Shown: positions 12,325-19,880 of the stretch, piece by piece | Layout of the letters: each line of letters opens with the position of its first letter | Position numbering within the stretch: position 1 is the first letter of the stretch | From: a virus | Reading direction: 5' to 3' (one strand) | Length of the DNA: 27,959 bases | IMG/VR virus record: IMGVR_UViG_3300041955_000301 | Span: 1 to 27,959 of that record | Notes under the pieces: generated by a model | What the model saw: only the letters and a program-made list of their open reading frames with translations | Databases searched by the model: none | What the model was told of the DNA's origin: nothing | Position numbers and translations under genes: made by a program

Positions 12325-13383
12325 ATGGCCGAAGACCTCAGTCTGATTTTTCCCTACACTCATACGCAGCTGACCGAGCGGATCGAAGTCATCCCGCCGC
12401 TCTACGGGCTCCTCGCCGAGCTCGACCTGTTTCAGAGCGAGGGCTCGATTTCGCGCATTGTCGAGATGCGCTACGAGGAGCACGTCCTGCGCGTGCTGCC
12501 GGCCAAGGAGCGCGGCGCTCCGGCGACGCCGGCGCTGCCGCGCTCGAGCAAGACCATCTTCGTTGAGGTGCCGCACTTCCCCGAGCTCGACCTGATCACG
12601 CCCCAGGATATTCAGGACATCCTGATCCAGATGCAGGACGTGAAACGGCTCACCACCGTCGAGGAGGAAGTCTCCAAGCGGCTGATGGACATCAAGTTCA
12701 ATCACGACATCACCCGCGAATGGCTGCGCTGCCAAGCGCTGCAGGGCAACCTCATCGATGGCAATTCGCAGAGCCTGCTCAATCTCTACAGCGTGTTCGG
12801 CGTATCGCCGACGACGGTTGATTTCGTGCTCGGCACCACCACCACCGACATGAACGCCAAGTGCGCGGCGGTCTGGCAAGCGATCACCACCAACCTGCGC
12901 GGCGAGGTGATGACCGGCATCGAAGCCATCGTCGATCCGACCTTCTTCGAGCGCTTCGTCACTCATACGAACGTGCTGCAATACTATCTGAACGCCGAGC
13001 AGGCGATCATGCTGGCGATGCTGGTGCGCAAGGAGAGCCAGGGCAATATGTGGGGCCGCGAGTTTCAGTTCGGCCGTATCCTGTTCCGCGAATATTACGG
13101 CACCGCGCCAATCAAAACCTCGCCGACGGCGACGACGTTGACCAATCAGGCGTTCTGGGGGGCCAACACCGGCACGGCATATCCGCGCGGCACCCGCAAG
13201 ATGTTCCGCACCTACAATGCGCCGGCGCACGATCTACGCTTCGTCAACACCAAGGGCAATGAGATCTACGTCTCGCCGCACATCAAGGATCACGGCGAAG
13301 GCATCGAGCTCAAGTCGGAGTCGAACCCGCTGCCGATCTGCCGCCGGCCGGAAGCGCTGGTACAGCTGATCAGCTCGAACTGA
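12325..13383 (+). CDS. major capsid protein (lambda gpE family), 352 aa
   Basis: Builds the icosahedral shell in the HK97 fold. Recognisable family blocks are the N-terminal LTERIEVIPPLYGLLAELDL, EVPHFPELDLITPQDIQDIL (residues 86-105), the spine helix VEEEVSKRLMDIKFNHDITR, DPTFFERFVTHTNVLQYYLN in the central domain, and the C-terminal ELKSESNPLPICRRPEALVQ. Length matches lambda gpE (341 aa). ATG 12325 has TTGGAGCT upstream. It follows the decoration gene, as lambda E follows D. Confidence 0.95.
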   Translation: MAEDLSLIFPYTHTQLTERIEVIPPLYGLLAELDLFQSEGSISRIVEMRYEEHVLRVLPAKERGAPATPALPRSSKTIFVEVPHFPELDLITPQDIQDILIQMQDVKRLTTVEEEVSKRLMDIKFNHDITREWLRCQALQGNLIDGNSQSLLNLYSVFGVSPTTVDFVLGTTTTDMNAKCAAVWQAITTNLRGEVMTGIEAIVDPTFFERFVTHTNVLQYYLNAEQAIMLAMLVRKESQGNMWGREFQFGRILFREYYGTAPIKTSPTATTLTNQAFWGANTGTAYPRGTRKMFRTYNAPAHDLRFVNTKGNEIYVSPHIKDHGEGIELKSESNPLPICRRPEALVQLISSN

Positions 13384-13428
13384 TCTCAAGCGCGCCGCGC
13401 GCTCGCCAGTTTTCCAAAACGGCCCCAA

Positions 13429-13608
13429 ATGACTGAGCGCACGGTCCGGCAGATCATCGCTGACGCGGAAATCTTCGGCAAGCTGCGCGAGGATGCGATG
13501 GCGCGCGGCTATCTGCTCGCCGCGTTCATCTATGGGCTGTCAGCGATTCGTCTCTATGCGGACGCGCTCGAGCTCGCCGCCGCCCATGCGAAAGCGGCTC
13601 GCACATGA
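13429..13608 (+). CDS. small helical head-region protein, 59 aa
   Basis: ATG 13429 to TGA 13608, overlapping the next gene's ATG 13605. The product is helical throughout: MTERTVRQIIADAEIFGKLR, then ARGYLLAAFIYGLSAIRLYA with a hydrophobic middle. Very small genes of this type after the capsid gene are common in phages with lambda-like heads (lambda FI occupies this place), but I see no family match. The ATGA coupling is the main support. Confidence 0.6.
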   Translation: MTERTVRQIIADAEIFGKLREDAMARGYLLAAFIYGLSAIRLYADALELAAAHAKAART

Positions 13609-14012
13609 CCGTGTACGAGGATGCGCTCGCGGCTCATTCTCGCTCCGTCGACGCCGTCTATGCGGAGCGGTGGACGTATCTGCCCTGGGCGTCGGCAAAC
13701 GATGACGTCAACGCCCGCGGCGCTCCCGATCCGGCTCGTGTGGTGAAGGAAATCGTCGGCGCCTATCTGAAGCCCTACGCGCGCGCGTTTTCGGCAGAGG
13801 CGCGCCGCCAGGGCGTCAAGCCCGAGCTTCCCGGCCACGCCTCGGCGCGGCCGCAGATCGACTTCGATATGCACCATCTGCCCTACCGGCCACAGCAGGG
13901 CGACCGCCTGCGCCGGCACAAAACCGGCGACCTGTTCCACATCGCCGAGCCGAAATTTCCCTCGGCCGGCACCCGCCTGCAGGTCGATCTCAATCTATTG
14001 AGCCCGCAGTAA
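13605..14012 (+). CDS. putative head-tail joining / head completion protein, 135 aa
   Basis: An N-terminal helix (VYEDALAAHSRSVDAVYAER) is followed by an internal stretch with WTYLPWASANDDVNARG and a C-terminal beta-barrel-like part (QGDRLRRHKTGDLFHIAEPK, then RLQVDLNLL). A late RGD/QGD-R strand followed by a -G-x-x-F-x-I-A- strand is typical of lambda FII and SPP1 gp16-like stopper proteins that bind beneath the portal. Position directly after the capsid block and before the tail genes agrees. Sequence support is moderate only. ATG 13605 overlaps the preceding TGA. Confidence 0.55.
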   Translation: MTVYEDALAAHSRSVDAVYAERWTYLPWASANDDVNARGAPDPARVVKEIVGAYLKPYARAFSAEARRQGVKPELPGHASARPQIDFDMHHLPYRPQQGDRLRRHKTGDLFHIAEPKFPSAGTRLQVDLNLLSPQ

Positions 14013-14024
14013 AGGACCAAAAAT

Positions 14025-14321
14025 ATGTCTGTTCTCGACACGCTGCAAAGCGACCGCCAGCGGTTGCTCGATTGGAAAGCCAAGCAGCTGGCGATCCATG
14101 CGAAGAATTTGCAGGCGGCGGGTGATCATGTCGCCGCGAGGAAGGCTGCACTCGCCGCCGAGCTTGAGCGCCTTTCGAAGTGGCATGACGAACGCACTGC
14201 CGCACATGATGACGGCATAAAGACCGTCAACGATCACATCGACCGCGAAGTCGCCGCGCTCGACCAGCAGATCGCGGCGGAAAAAGAAAGCCTCGCGGGC
14301 GAGAAGAAAACCGCGGCCTGA
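14025..14321 (+). CDS. coiled-coil hypothetical protein, 98 aa
   Basis: ATG 14025 follows an AAAGGA ribosome site. Almost the whole protein is predicted helix with heptad-like leucines and alternating charges: LQSDRQRLLDWKAKQLAIHA near the start and VAALDQQIAAEKESLAGEKK near the end. No transmembrane span or catalytic motif. It lies between the head-completion and the tail-terminator candidate genes, so an assembly or chaperone role is plausible, but nothing in the sequence proves one. Confidence 0.6.
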   Translation: MSVLDTLQSDRQRLLDWKAKQLAIHAKNLQAAGDHVAARKAALAAELERLSKWHDERTAAHDDGIKTVNDHIDREVAALDQQIAAEKESLAGEKKTAA

Positions 14322-14336
14322 TCGGCCGGAACAATC

Positions 14337-15131
14337 ATGCTGTCATCCCTGGCGTTGCGGCTCGCCGCCATCGAAGGCTTAAGGCCAACGCCGGCGCTGC
14401 TCGCCGACGGTCCCTGGCCGACGCTGGCGAAGAAGCACATTTACGACAGCCGCATCGACCCACTTGAGGATATGCAGGAGAAAGAGCAGCGGCCAATCAT
14501 CGTCGTCTATGCGGAAGACGACGACAGCCATGAGGCCGGCCAGAAACGCGGCGGGCCGCCTTATCTGCTCTGCATCGATCTCGTCTTCGAGTGCTCGGTG
14601 GTGGTAAAGGCCGCCGCCGATGCCGATCCCCAGGTTTTCATGGTCGGATGGCCGGAGACCGATGCCGAGCTCGAGGCGACGCTCAATCTGATCAGCGCGC
14701 AAATCTATTTCACGCTGTTCTACGCGCCTTCGGGCCTGATCTTCCGCAAGGTCTGTGCCTCGCGCGTAACCAACATCCGCTCGACCGTGCATCGCACCTC
14801 GGAGGAAGGCCTGCGCCTGGCGCGCCGCACCATCACCTGGAAGGTGCTGGTCAATGGCGACGACGCCTATGATCCGGCGCCGGCGCAACAGCTCACGGGT
14901 TTTGCTCTGTTGCCAGAGCCGCTCAAGACCGTCGCCTGCATGCTGCCGGAGAATTCCTACGGCCGCCGCGTGATCGACGGCCTGATCCAGGAGCCGACCT
15001 TCCCGCAAATGCCCCTGCGCGTGCCGCTGGAGACCGTCGGGCTCAACGTCAAGGCGCATCTGCCCGGCGCCGCGATTCCGGCGACGCCGAACATCGTCGG
15101 CGAAGTGGACGATCTTTACCCCTCTGATTGA
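14337..15131 (+). CDS. putative tail terminator / completion protein (position of Mu gp37), 264 aa
   Basis: Starts at ATG 14337 with a CGGAA site. The protein has an N-terminal helix (MLSSLALRLAAIEGL), an early IIVVYAEDDDSHEAGQK block, then alternating strands (LLCIDLVFECSVVVKA; RRTITWKVLVN) and a C-terminal extension. The order of helix, strands and an R-x-T-x-x-W-K-V strand resembles the alpha/beta fold of phage tail terminators, which cap the tail tube and bind the head. It stands just before the DUF2635 and sheath genes, where Mu has gene K (gp37). It is longer than Mu gp37, so the assignment is by fold impression and context. Confidence 0.6.
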   Translation: MLSSLALRLAAIEGLRPTPALLADGPWPTLAKKHIYDSRIDPLEDMQEKEQRPIIVVYAEDDDSHEAGQKRGGPPYLLCIDLVFECSVVVKAAADADPQVFMVGWPETDAELEATLNLISAQIYFTLFYAPSGLIFRKVCASRVTNIRSTVHRTSEEGLRLARRTITWKVLVNGDDAYDPAPAQQLTGFALLPEPLKTVACMLPENSYGRRVIDGLIQEPTFPQMPLRVPLETVGLNVKAHLPGAAIPATPNIVGEVDDLYPSD

Positions 15132-15169
15132 GCGCAGCTCGCTGCTGCGAGCACGAGAGCCTCACCAAA

Positions 15170-15418
15170 ATGCAAAACGTCTTCATCAAGCCCGCGCCGA
15201 TGACGGACCCGGTCACCAAGGCGCCGATCGCGCGCGTCGTGCCGGACCCGCAGCAGGGCGGCCGGCCGCTCGCCGCCACCGGCGAATGGAAGCCGCTGAA
15301 TTCCTATTGGGCGGCGCGGCTGCGCGACGGTGACGTGGTCGAGATAAATCCGCCGCCCGAGCCCGCACCGAAGCCGGCGCCGCCGCCCGAGCCCAAAGCC
15401 GAGAGGAAGAACCGATGA
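15170..15418 (+). CDS. DUF2635 / Mu gp38-like protein, 82 aa
   Basis: The family signature is clear: FIKPAPMTDPVTKAPIARVV early, then GEWKPLNSYWAARLRDGDVV at residues 52-71. DUF2635 proteins precede the sheath gene in Mu-like phages and have no proven function. The last 20 residues are a Pro/Glu/Lys-rich tail. ATG 15170 is preferred to the upstream in-frame extension because family members begin with M-x-x-F-x-KPA. The TGA overlaps the sheath ATG (ATGA). Confidence 0.82.
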   Translation: MQNVFIKPAPMTDPVTKAPIARVVPDPQQGGRPLAATGEWKPLNSYWAARLRDGDVVEINPPPEPAPKPAPPPEPKAERKNR

Positions 15419-16935
15419 CGACCGTCCCGTTCAACAACGTGCCGGGCAACACGCTCGTCCCCTTCGCCTCGTTCGAGTTCAATTCCGGCGGCACGCCCTA
15501 TTCGGGCGAGACGCAGGAGCTGCTGGTCGGGCAGATGACCTCGACCGGCAACGCGCCGGCCGGCGTCCCCTATGGCCCGATTGCCAGCACGGCCGACGCG
15601 ATTGCCCGCTTCGGCCTCGGTTCCATGCTGGTCAGCATGTACAACACCGCCCGGCTGCAGGCGCCGACCCAGGAAATCTGGGCGCTGCCGCTGGTCGATC
15701 CGGCCGGCGCCGCCGCGGCCGGCAGCATTCTCTTCACCGCGCCGGGAGTCGCCGGCGCCGCGCTGATCGAGGTGATGGGGCGGCTCGTCGCCTGGCAGGT
15801 GAACGCCTCAGATACCGCATCCACCATCGCGACCAATGCGGTCGCCGCGGTCAATGCGCTCAGTCTGCCGGTCGTCGCCGCGGTCGACATCACGATCGCC
15901 AGCAAGATGGATTTGACGGCGCGCCACATCGGCGCGCTCGGCAACAATATCAGCGTCGCGCTGGTCACCAATCAGCCGAATGTGCTGCAATCGGCCAATG
16001 CCACCATCGCGCCGATGTCCGGCGGCTCCGGCATCCCCACGCTCACCACGCCGCTGGCCAATTGCGGCTCGATGCCGTTCGATTGGATCGCGTCGGCCTA
16101 TTCGGACTCGACCTCGCTCACTGCCATTCAGGGATTCCTCAGCGACGCGTCCGGTCGCTGGTCATCGTTCCAGCAGATTTACGGCCATCACATCACGGTC
16201 GCGGCCGGCACGCTCTCGACCCAGACTACACTCGGCTCCGGACGTAACAACCAGCACGAAACCGTCATGGGCGTGCAGGTGTTCCGCACCCCGCCCTGGG
16301 AATGGGCCGCGGCTCTCGGCGGCGCTGCCGTGCAAAACCTCGGCACCGCGCCGCAATGCTCGGTGCCGATGCAGGGCATCGTGCTGCAAGGCGTGCTGCC
16401 GCCGTTCGACCGCACCAAGTGGTGGCAGAATTCCGACCTGCAGGCGCTCTATAGCTACGGCATCGCCGGTTTTACGGTGAATTCGTCCGGTAACGTGGTG
16501 ATCAACCGCATGGTCACCACCTATAAGACCAATTCGGCCAACGCGCCCGATCAGACGTTCATGGACACCGAAACCATGGCGCAGGGCATGTTCGCGCTGC
16601 GCTATTTCGAAAGCACGGTGCAGACCCAACTCGGCCGCAAGGCGTTCGCCGCGGAGAATCCCTTCAACGTCGCGACCATCATTACTCCCGCCGATGTCGC
16701 GGCCGTCGAAGTGCACGCCTATACTGACCTGGTGGCGCTCGGCGTCACTCAGGATGCCGCGAGCTTCGCCACCTTCCTGGTCGTGGAGCAGAACGCCATC
16801 AACCCGAGCCGCTGCGATTCCTATCTGCCACTGGAATTCGTCGCTGGGCTGCGCATCTTTGCCGCCAACGTGACGGCGTTCCTGCAATACTACTCGCCGT
16901 CCGGCGCGCCGCTGGCGGCCCTGGCCAATCCATAA
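15415..16935 (+). CDS. contractile tail sheath protein (Mu gpL family), 506 aa
   Basis: Polymerises around the tail tube and contracts to drive it through the cell envelope. The N-terminus (VPFNNVPGNTLVPFASFEFN) and the QELLVGQMTSTGNAPAG block are typical of Mu gpL. The middle (MKIDLTA-type segment ASKMDLTARHIGALGNNISV) and the C-terminal sheath core (TFMDTETMAQGMFALRYFES, then TIITPADVAAVEVHAY) also match. Length is normal (Mu gpL 495 aa). Start ATG 15415 overlaps the DUF2635 stop. Confidence 0.95.
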   Translation: MTTVPFNNVPGNTLVPFASFEFNSGGTPYSGETQELLVGQMTSTGNAPAGVPYGPIASTADAIARFGLGSMLVSMYNTARLQAPTQEIWALPLVDPAGAAAAGSILFTAPGVAGAALIEVMGRLVAWQVNASDTASTIATNAVAAVNALSLPVVAAVDITIASKMDLTARHIGALGNNISVALVTNQPNVLQSANATIAPMSGGSGIPTLTTPLANCGSMPFDWIASAYSDSTSLTAIQGFLSDASGRWSSFQQIYGHHITVAAGTLSTQTTLGSGRNNQHETVMGVQVFRTPPWEWAAALGGAAVQNLGTAPQCSVPMQGIVLQGVLPPFDRTKWWQNSDLQALYSYGIAGFTVNSSGNVVINRMVTTYKTNSANAPDQTFMDTETMAQGMFALRYFESTVQTQLGRKAFAAENPFNVATIITPADVAAVEVHAYTDLVALGVTQDAASFATFLVVEQNAINPSRCDSYLPLEFVAGLRIFAANVTAFLQYYSPSGAPLAALANP

Positions 16936-16962
16936 ATCTGAACGCCTCGAGCTGGCTCCAAT

Positions 16963-17009
16963 TCGCTCTCGCGCGAGCGGGTTGGTGGGCGGCGCGAGCG
17001 CGAGAGCGA
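16963..17009 (+). promoter_or_regulatory. long hairpin directly before the tail-tube ribosome site
   Basis: TCGCTCTCGCGC (16963-16974) pairs perfectly over 12 bp with GCGCGAGAGCGA (16998-17009) across a 23-base loop. The right arm ends at the GAGG ribosome site (17008-17011) of the tube gene at 17019. No T run follows. It could tune the ratio of tube to sheath or protect the message. Confidence 0.55.
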
Positions 17010-17018
17010 GGATAAATC

Positions 17019-17393
17019 ATGACTGCAGTCCCCAGCCAATTCGGCGGCCGCGTCACCTTCACCTTCAACGGCTGGTCGACGCCGATCGCCGACGCCGACG
17101 TGATGCTCGATCCCTCGATCTATCAGTCGGAGGTTAAGACCAACCAGGACGGCAGCCCGGCGTACTTGCTTAAGCCGAAGCAACCCGGCGCCGAGTTCAA
17201 GCTGCGCATCTCGGCCAATATCAATTGGCAGAGACTGATGCTGCAGATCGGCAATTGCACTATCCGAGAGGTCGACAACAACGTCACCCACCTGTTCACC
17301 AACACGCGGCTCACCGGCACGCCCAAGCACAATCTGTCCACCGGCGAGATCGACGGATTGAAGATCGAGGGCGGCACTTACAGCACTCAATAG
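17019..17393 (+). CDS. tail tube protein (Mu gpM family), 124 aa
   Basis: Stacks as hexameric rings to form the inner tube of the contractile tail. Family features are the N-terminal GGRVTFTFNGWSTPI, a central EFKLRISANINWQRLMLQIG helix-strand pair, and the C-terminal strands NTRLTGTPKHNLSTGEIDGL. The size matches Mu gpM (118 aa). ATG 17019 has GAGG 7 bp upstream, at the foot of a long hairpin. It follows the sheath gene as in Mu. Confidence 0.92.
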   Translation: MTAVPSQFGGRVTFTFNGWSTPIADADVMLDPSIYQSEVKTNQDGSPAYLLKPKQPGAEFKLRISANINWQRLMLQIGNCTIREVDNNVTHLFTNTRLTGTPKHNLSTGEIDGLKIEGGTYSTQ

Positions 17394-17404
17394 TGGAGCG
17401 AGCC

Positions 17405-17791
17405 TTGAGCGAGAACAAACCCGCCGGCAGGACTGTCACCGTCAAGCTCGACAAGCCGATCGTCGGCCACGGCGGCGTCATCACCAAGGCGGTGCTGCGC
17501 GAACCGACCTATGCCGAGTATATGGAAATTGGCGATCCTTTCCTGGTTGGCGTCTCTCCGGGCTCGCGCATTCCCTTCATCATCGAAGATCCGGCCGTCA
17601 TCAGCAAATATTGCGAAGTCCTGCTGGTCGAGCCCGACGCGCTGCTCATTCAGGACGGCGGCATGGAGCTGGCGAAAGCGATCCGCCGCGAGGTGCGAAG
17701 TTTTTTCCGGGACGGCGACGAGGCGGGCGAGGCCTCGAAGACCTCGCCGACGAGCTCGCCTTCGGCGCCGGGCAAGACTGCAGCGCCATAA
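17405..17791 (+). CDS. tail assembly chaperone, short form (Mu gp41-like), 128 aa
   Basis: Coats the tape measure protein before tube assembly. Recognisable features are VTVKLDKPIVGHGGVITKAV followed by LREPTYAEYMEIGDPF, typical of the Mu gp41/P2 gpE family. TTG 17405 is the chosen start because GGAG lies 6 bp before it; GTG 17393 in the same frame overlaps the tube stop and is an alternative. After the slippery site (17701-17707) the frame continues for only 28 more codons of low-complexity sequence (TSPTSSPSAPGKTAAP), which suits a simple zero-frame ending. Confidence 0.86.
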   Translation: MSENKPAGRTVTVKLDKPIVGHGGVITKAVLREPTYAEYMEIGDPFLVGVSPGSRIPFIIEDPAVISKYCEVLLVEPDALLIQDGGMELAKAIRREVRSFFRDGDEAGEASKTSPTSSPSAPGKTAAP

Positions 17792-17862
17792 ATGCGCTGC
17801 CGATCGGCCAGCTCGCGCGCTGGCACGCCCGCGCAGTGGCCTGGCATAGGCGGAGACGATAA
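17405..17862 (+). CDS. tail assembly chaperone, -1 frameshifted long form, about 152 aa
   Basis: A -1 shift at T TTT TTC (17701-17707) joins the gp41-like frame (101 codons to 17707) to a second open frame running from 17707 to TAA 17860-17862. The added 51 residues contain GLEDLADELAFGAG and LPIGQLARWHARAVAWHRRR, which look like the second chaperone domain in P2 E' and Mu gp41-42 type products (a helical LSLxELxxWRxRA motif). The second frame has no ribosome site of its own and its stop overlaps the tape-measure ATG (TAATG). Frameshifting in this gene pair is established across many tailed phages; here it is inferred from sequence. Confidence 0.78.
17701..17707 (+). promoter_or_regulatory. 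programmed -1 ribosomal frameshift slippery heptamer
   Basis: T TTT TTC matches the X XXY YYZ rule exactly in the gp41 zero frame (codons AGT, TTT, TTC). The following sequence is GC-rich and could form a stimulating stem. It sits where the two chaperone frames overlap. Confidence 0.82.
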
Positions 17863-19877
17863 TGGCGCCGAAAGTCCTCGAGTCGCAGCTGGTCATCAGC
17901 GGCCGCGACAAGACCGGCGCGATGTTCGACGCCGTCGGAGGCAAATTCGACAAGCTCGCCGCCGCAGGCAAACGCATGGACGGCGTCGGCCGCAATTTTC
18001 TCAACGTCGGCTCGGCGATCGACCACGCCGGCACGAAGCTCGACATGCTGCACGGCAAGTTGCAGCGCATCGAACGGCTCTCGCAGGTCATCGGCCGGAA
18101 CCTTGGACCGCTGATCGCCGGCGGAATGGCCGGCGCCACGGCCTACGAGGCGGCGCACGTTACCCATGAGCTGGCGGCAAAAACCGCGCATGCGGCGATA
18201 GCCGGCCAGCACGAGCGCGTGCGCATGGAAACCGCCGGCATGACGCCGGGGGAAATCGGCGAGGCCGAAACGGCGGCCGCGAGCGTCTCGGCCAGACTGC
18301 CGGCGCTGTCGCAGACCACGCTGCTGCACATGCTGCGCAACGCGCGCTCGATCGTCGGCTCATTCGAGGAGGCGCAAAAGGTCGTCGAGCCGATGGCAAA
18401 AATGCGCGTCGTCGCCATGGGTGCGCATCCCGAGCGTACCGAAGAGCTGGAAGCGGACTTCGATCAGCTCATCAAGGGCATGGAGATCAAGGGCGTTACC
18501 CAGAACCTGCCGAAGTTCACGCACTACATGGATAACATGGCGAAGGCGCTCAACGTCTTCGGCGACACGCTCAAGCCCACCGATTATTACGCCATGTTCA
18601 AATACGGCCGCGGCGCCACGCAGGCGCTGTCCGACCGGTTCCAGCTGATGACGGCGCCGACCTTCGCCCAGGAAATGGGTGGCAGCTCGGCCGGCAAGGC
18701 GTTGAGCACTTTCTATCAGACGCTCGTCGGCGGCCGGATGCAGGTGAAAGCGGCCAACGAATTGCTCGATCTCGGCCTGATCGGCGATAAATCGAAGGTC
18801 AAGATCTCCAAAGCCGGCATCGTGACGTCGGTCAAGCCTGGCGCGGTTACCGGCTGGCAGCTCGCCGCCGCCGATCCCTATCGCTGGGTGAATGAAATTT
18901 TTCTGCCGGCACTCGCCAAGAAGGGCATCACCGATAAGACGAAGATTCTCGGCGAAATCGCTACGGTCTTTCGCGATGCGACCGCTCAGCAATTGGTCAG
19001 CGTGCTCGCGACGCAGCAGTCGCGCATCATGAAGGATTGGGGGCTCATCGAGCACGCTCATGGGCTTGAGGCCGCCGACATCTTCCTGGGCAAGGATGTC
19101 GGCATGGGTGTTCATGCCGTGACCGAGCAGCTCACCAATTTGATGCAAGTTGCTGCAGGTCCGCTGGCGCTGCCGGCGGCAAGTTCGCTGAAGGCGATCG
19201 CGGATAGCATCGCCTATCTCAATCAGGCCGCACACGAGCACCCAGCTGTGCAGAAAGCCACTGAGGCCGGGCTTGCGACGGTGATCGGCGGCGGCGCGCT
19301 GATCGCCTACGAGAGCGCGCTCGGAATGGCCGGTAAATTCGGCGTGCTGAGCAAGGAACTTGCGTCCTCGCTGATGCGCGCGCCGCTGAAGGCGCTACGC
19401 TTCGGCCTCGGGCCGGAAGTGGCGCCGTTCATACTCGCGGCCGGGGCCTATTCCGGCTGGCTCGATACGATCATGAGCGATCCGAAGCGCAAAAAGGAAG
19501 TCAACGCGCGGCTCGACGAGACGCTCGGTCCCGCCGGCTGGGCCGGCATGTTCGGACCCCTCGGCGTCAGTGACGACACGCTCGCCGAGAACAGGCGGCG
19601 TTCCGACGAGTTGGACCGGGCGGCGGCGCCGCCGGCTTGGCTGGAGTCGGTCAACGCCCTGCAGGCCTGGCTCGATGCGGAACGCGCGCAGCCGAAAGAG
19701 GTCGAGCTCAAAGGCGATGCGACGCTCACGGTCAAGGTGGAGATTCCGGAAGGGCTCGAAGCGGCGATCGAACACGCCGGCGAAATCACCGGCATCAAGG
19801 TCCGCGGTTCGACCGGAGATCGCGGCGTCTCCTGGCCCGATGTCGCACCGGCTGCCTCCTTCAACGACAGGTGGTAG
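17862..19877 (+). CDS. tape measure protein, 671 aa
   Basis: Sets tail length and occupies the tube lumen. Order: basic/helical N-terminus (LESQLVISGRDKTGAMFDAV), long helical stretches (LDMLHGKLQRIERLSQVIGR), hydrophobic segments around residues 85-100 (LGPLIAGGMAGATAYEA) and 460-520 (ATVIGGGALIAYESALGM; VAPFILAAGAYSGWL), and a C-terminal domain with LKGDATLTVKVEIPEGL as in Mu-like tape measures. At about 0.15 nm per residue, 671 residues predict a tail near 100 nm. No peptidoglycan-hydrolase motif is visible. ATG 17862 overlaps the frameshift product's TAA. Confidence 0.91.
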   Translation: MAPKVLESQLVISGRDKTGAMFDAVGGKFDKLAAAGKRMDGVGRNFLNVGSAIDHAGTKLDMLHGKLQRIERLSQVIGRNLGPLIAGGMAGATAYEAAHVTHELAAKTAHAAIAGQHERVRMETAGMTPGEIGEAETAAASVSARLPALSQTTLLHMLRNARSIVGSFEEAQKVVEPMAKMRVVAMGAHPERTEELEADFDQLIKGMEIKGVTQNLPKFTHYMDNMAKALNVFGDTLKPTDYYAMFKYGRGATQALSDRFQLMTAPTFAQEMGGSSAGKALSTFYQTLVGGRMQVKAANELLDLGLIGDKSKVKISKAGIVTSVKPGAVTGWQLAAADPYRWVNEIFLPALAKKGITDKTKILGEIATVFRDATAQQLVSVLATQQSRIMKDWGLIEHAHGLEAADIFLGKDVGMGVHAVTEQLTNLMQVAAGPLALPAASSLKAIADSIAYLNQAAHEHPAVQKATEAGLATVIGGGALIAYESALGMAGKFGVLSKELASSLMRAPLKALRFGLGPEVAPFILAAGAYSGWLDTIMSDPKRKKEVNARLDETLGPAGWAGMFGPLGVSDDTLAENRRRSDELDRAAAPPAWLESVNALQAWLDAERAQPKEVELKGDATLTVKVEIPEGLEAAIEHAGEITGIKVRGSTGDRGVSWPDVAPAASFNDRW

Positions 19878-19880
19878 GCC

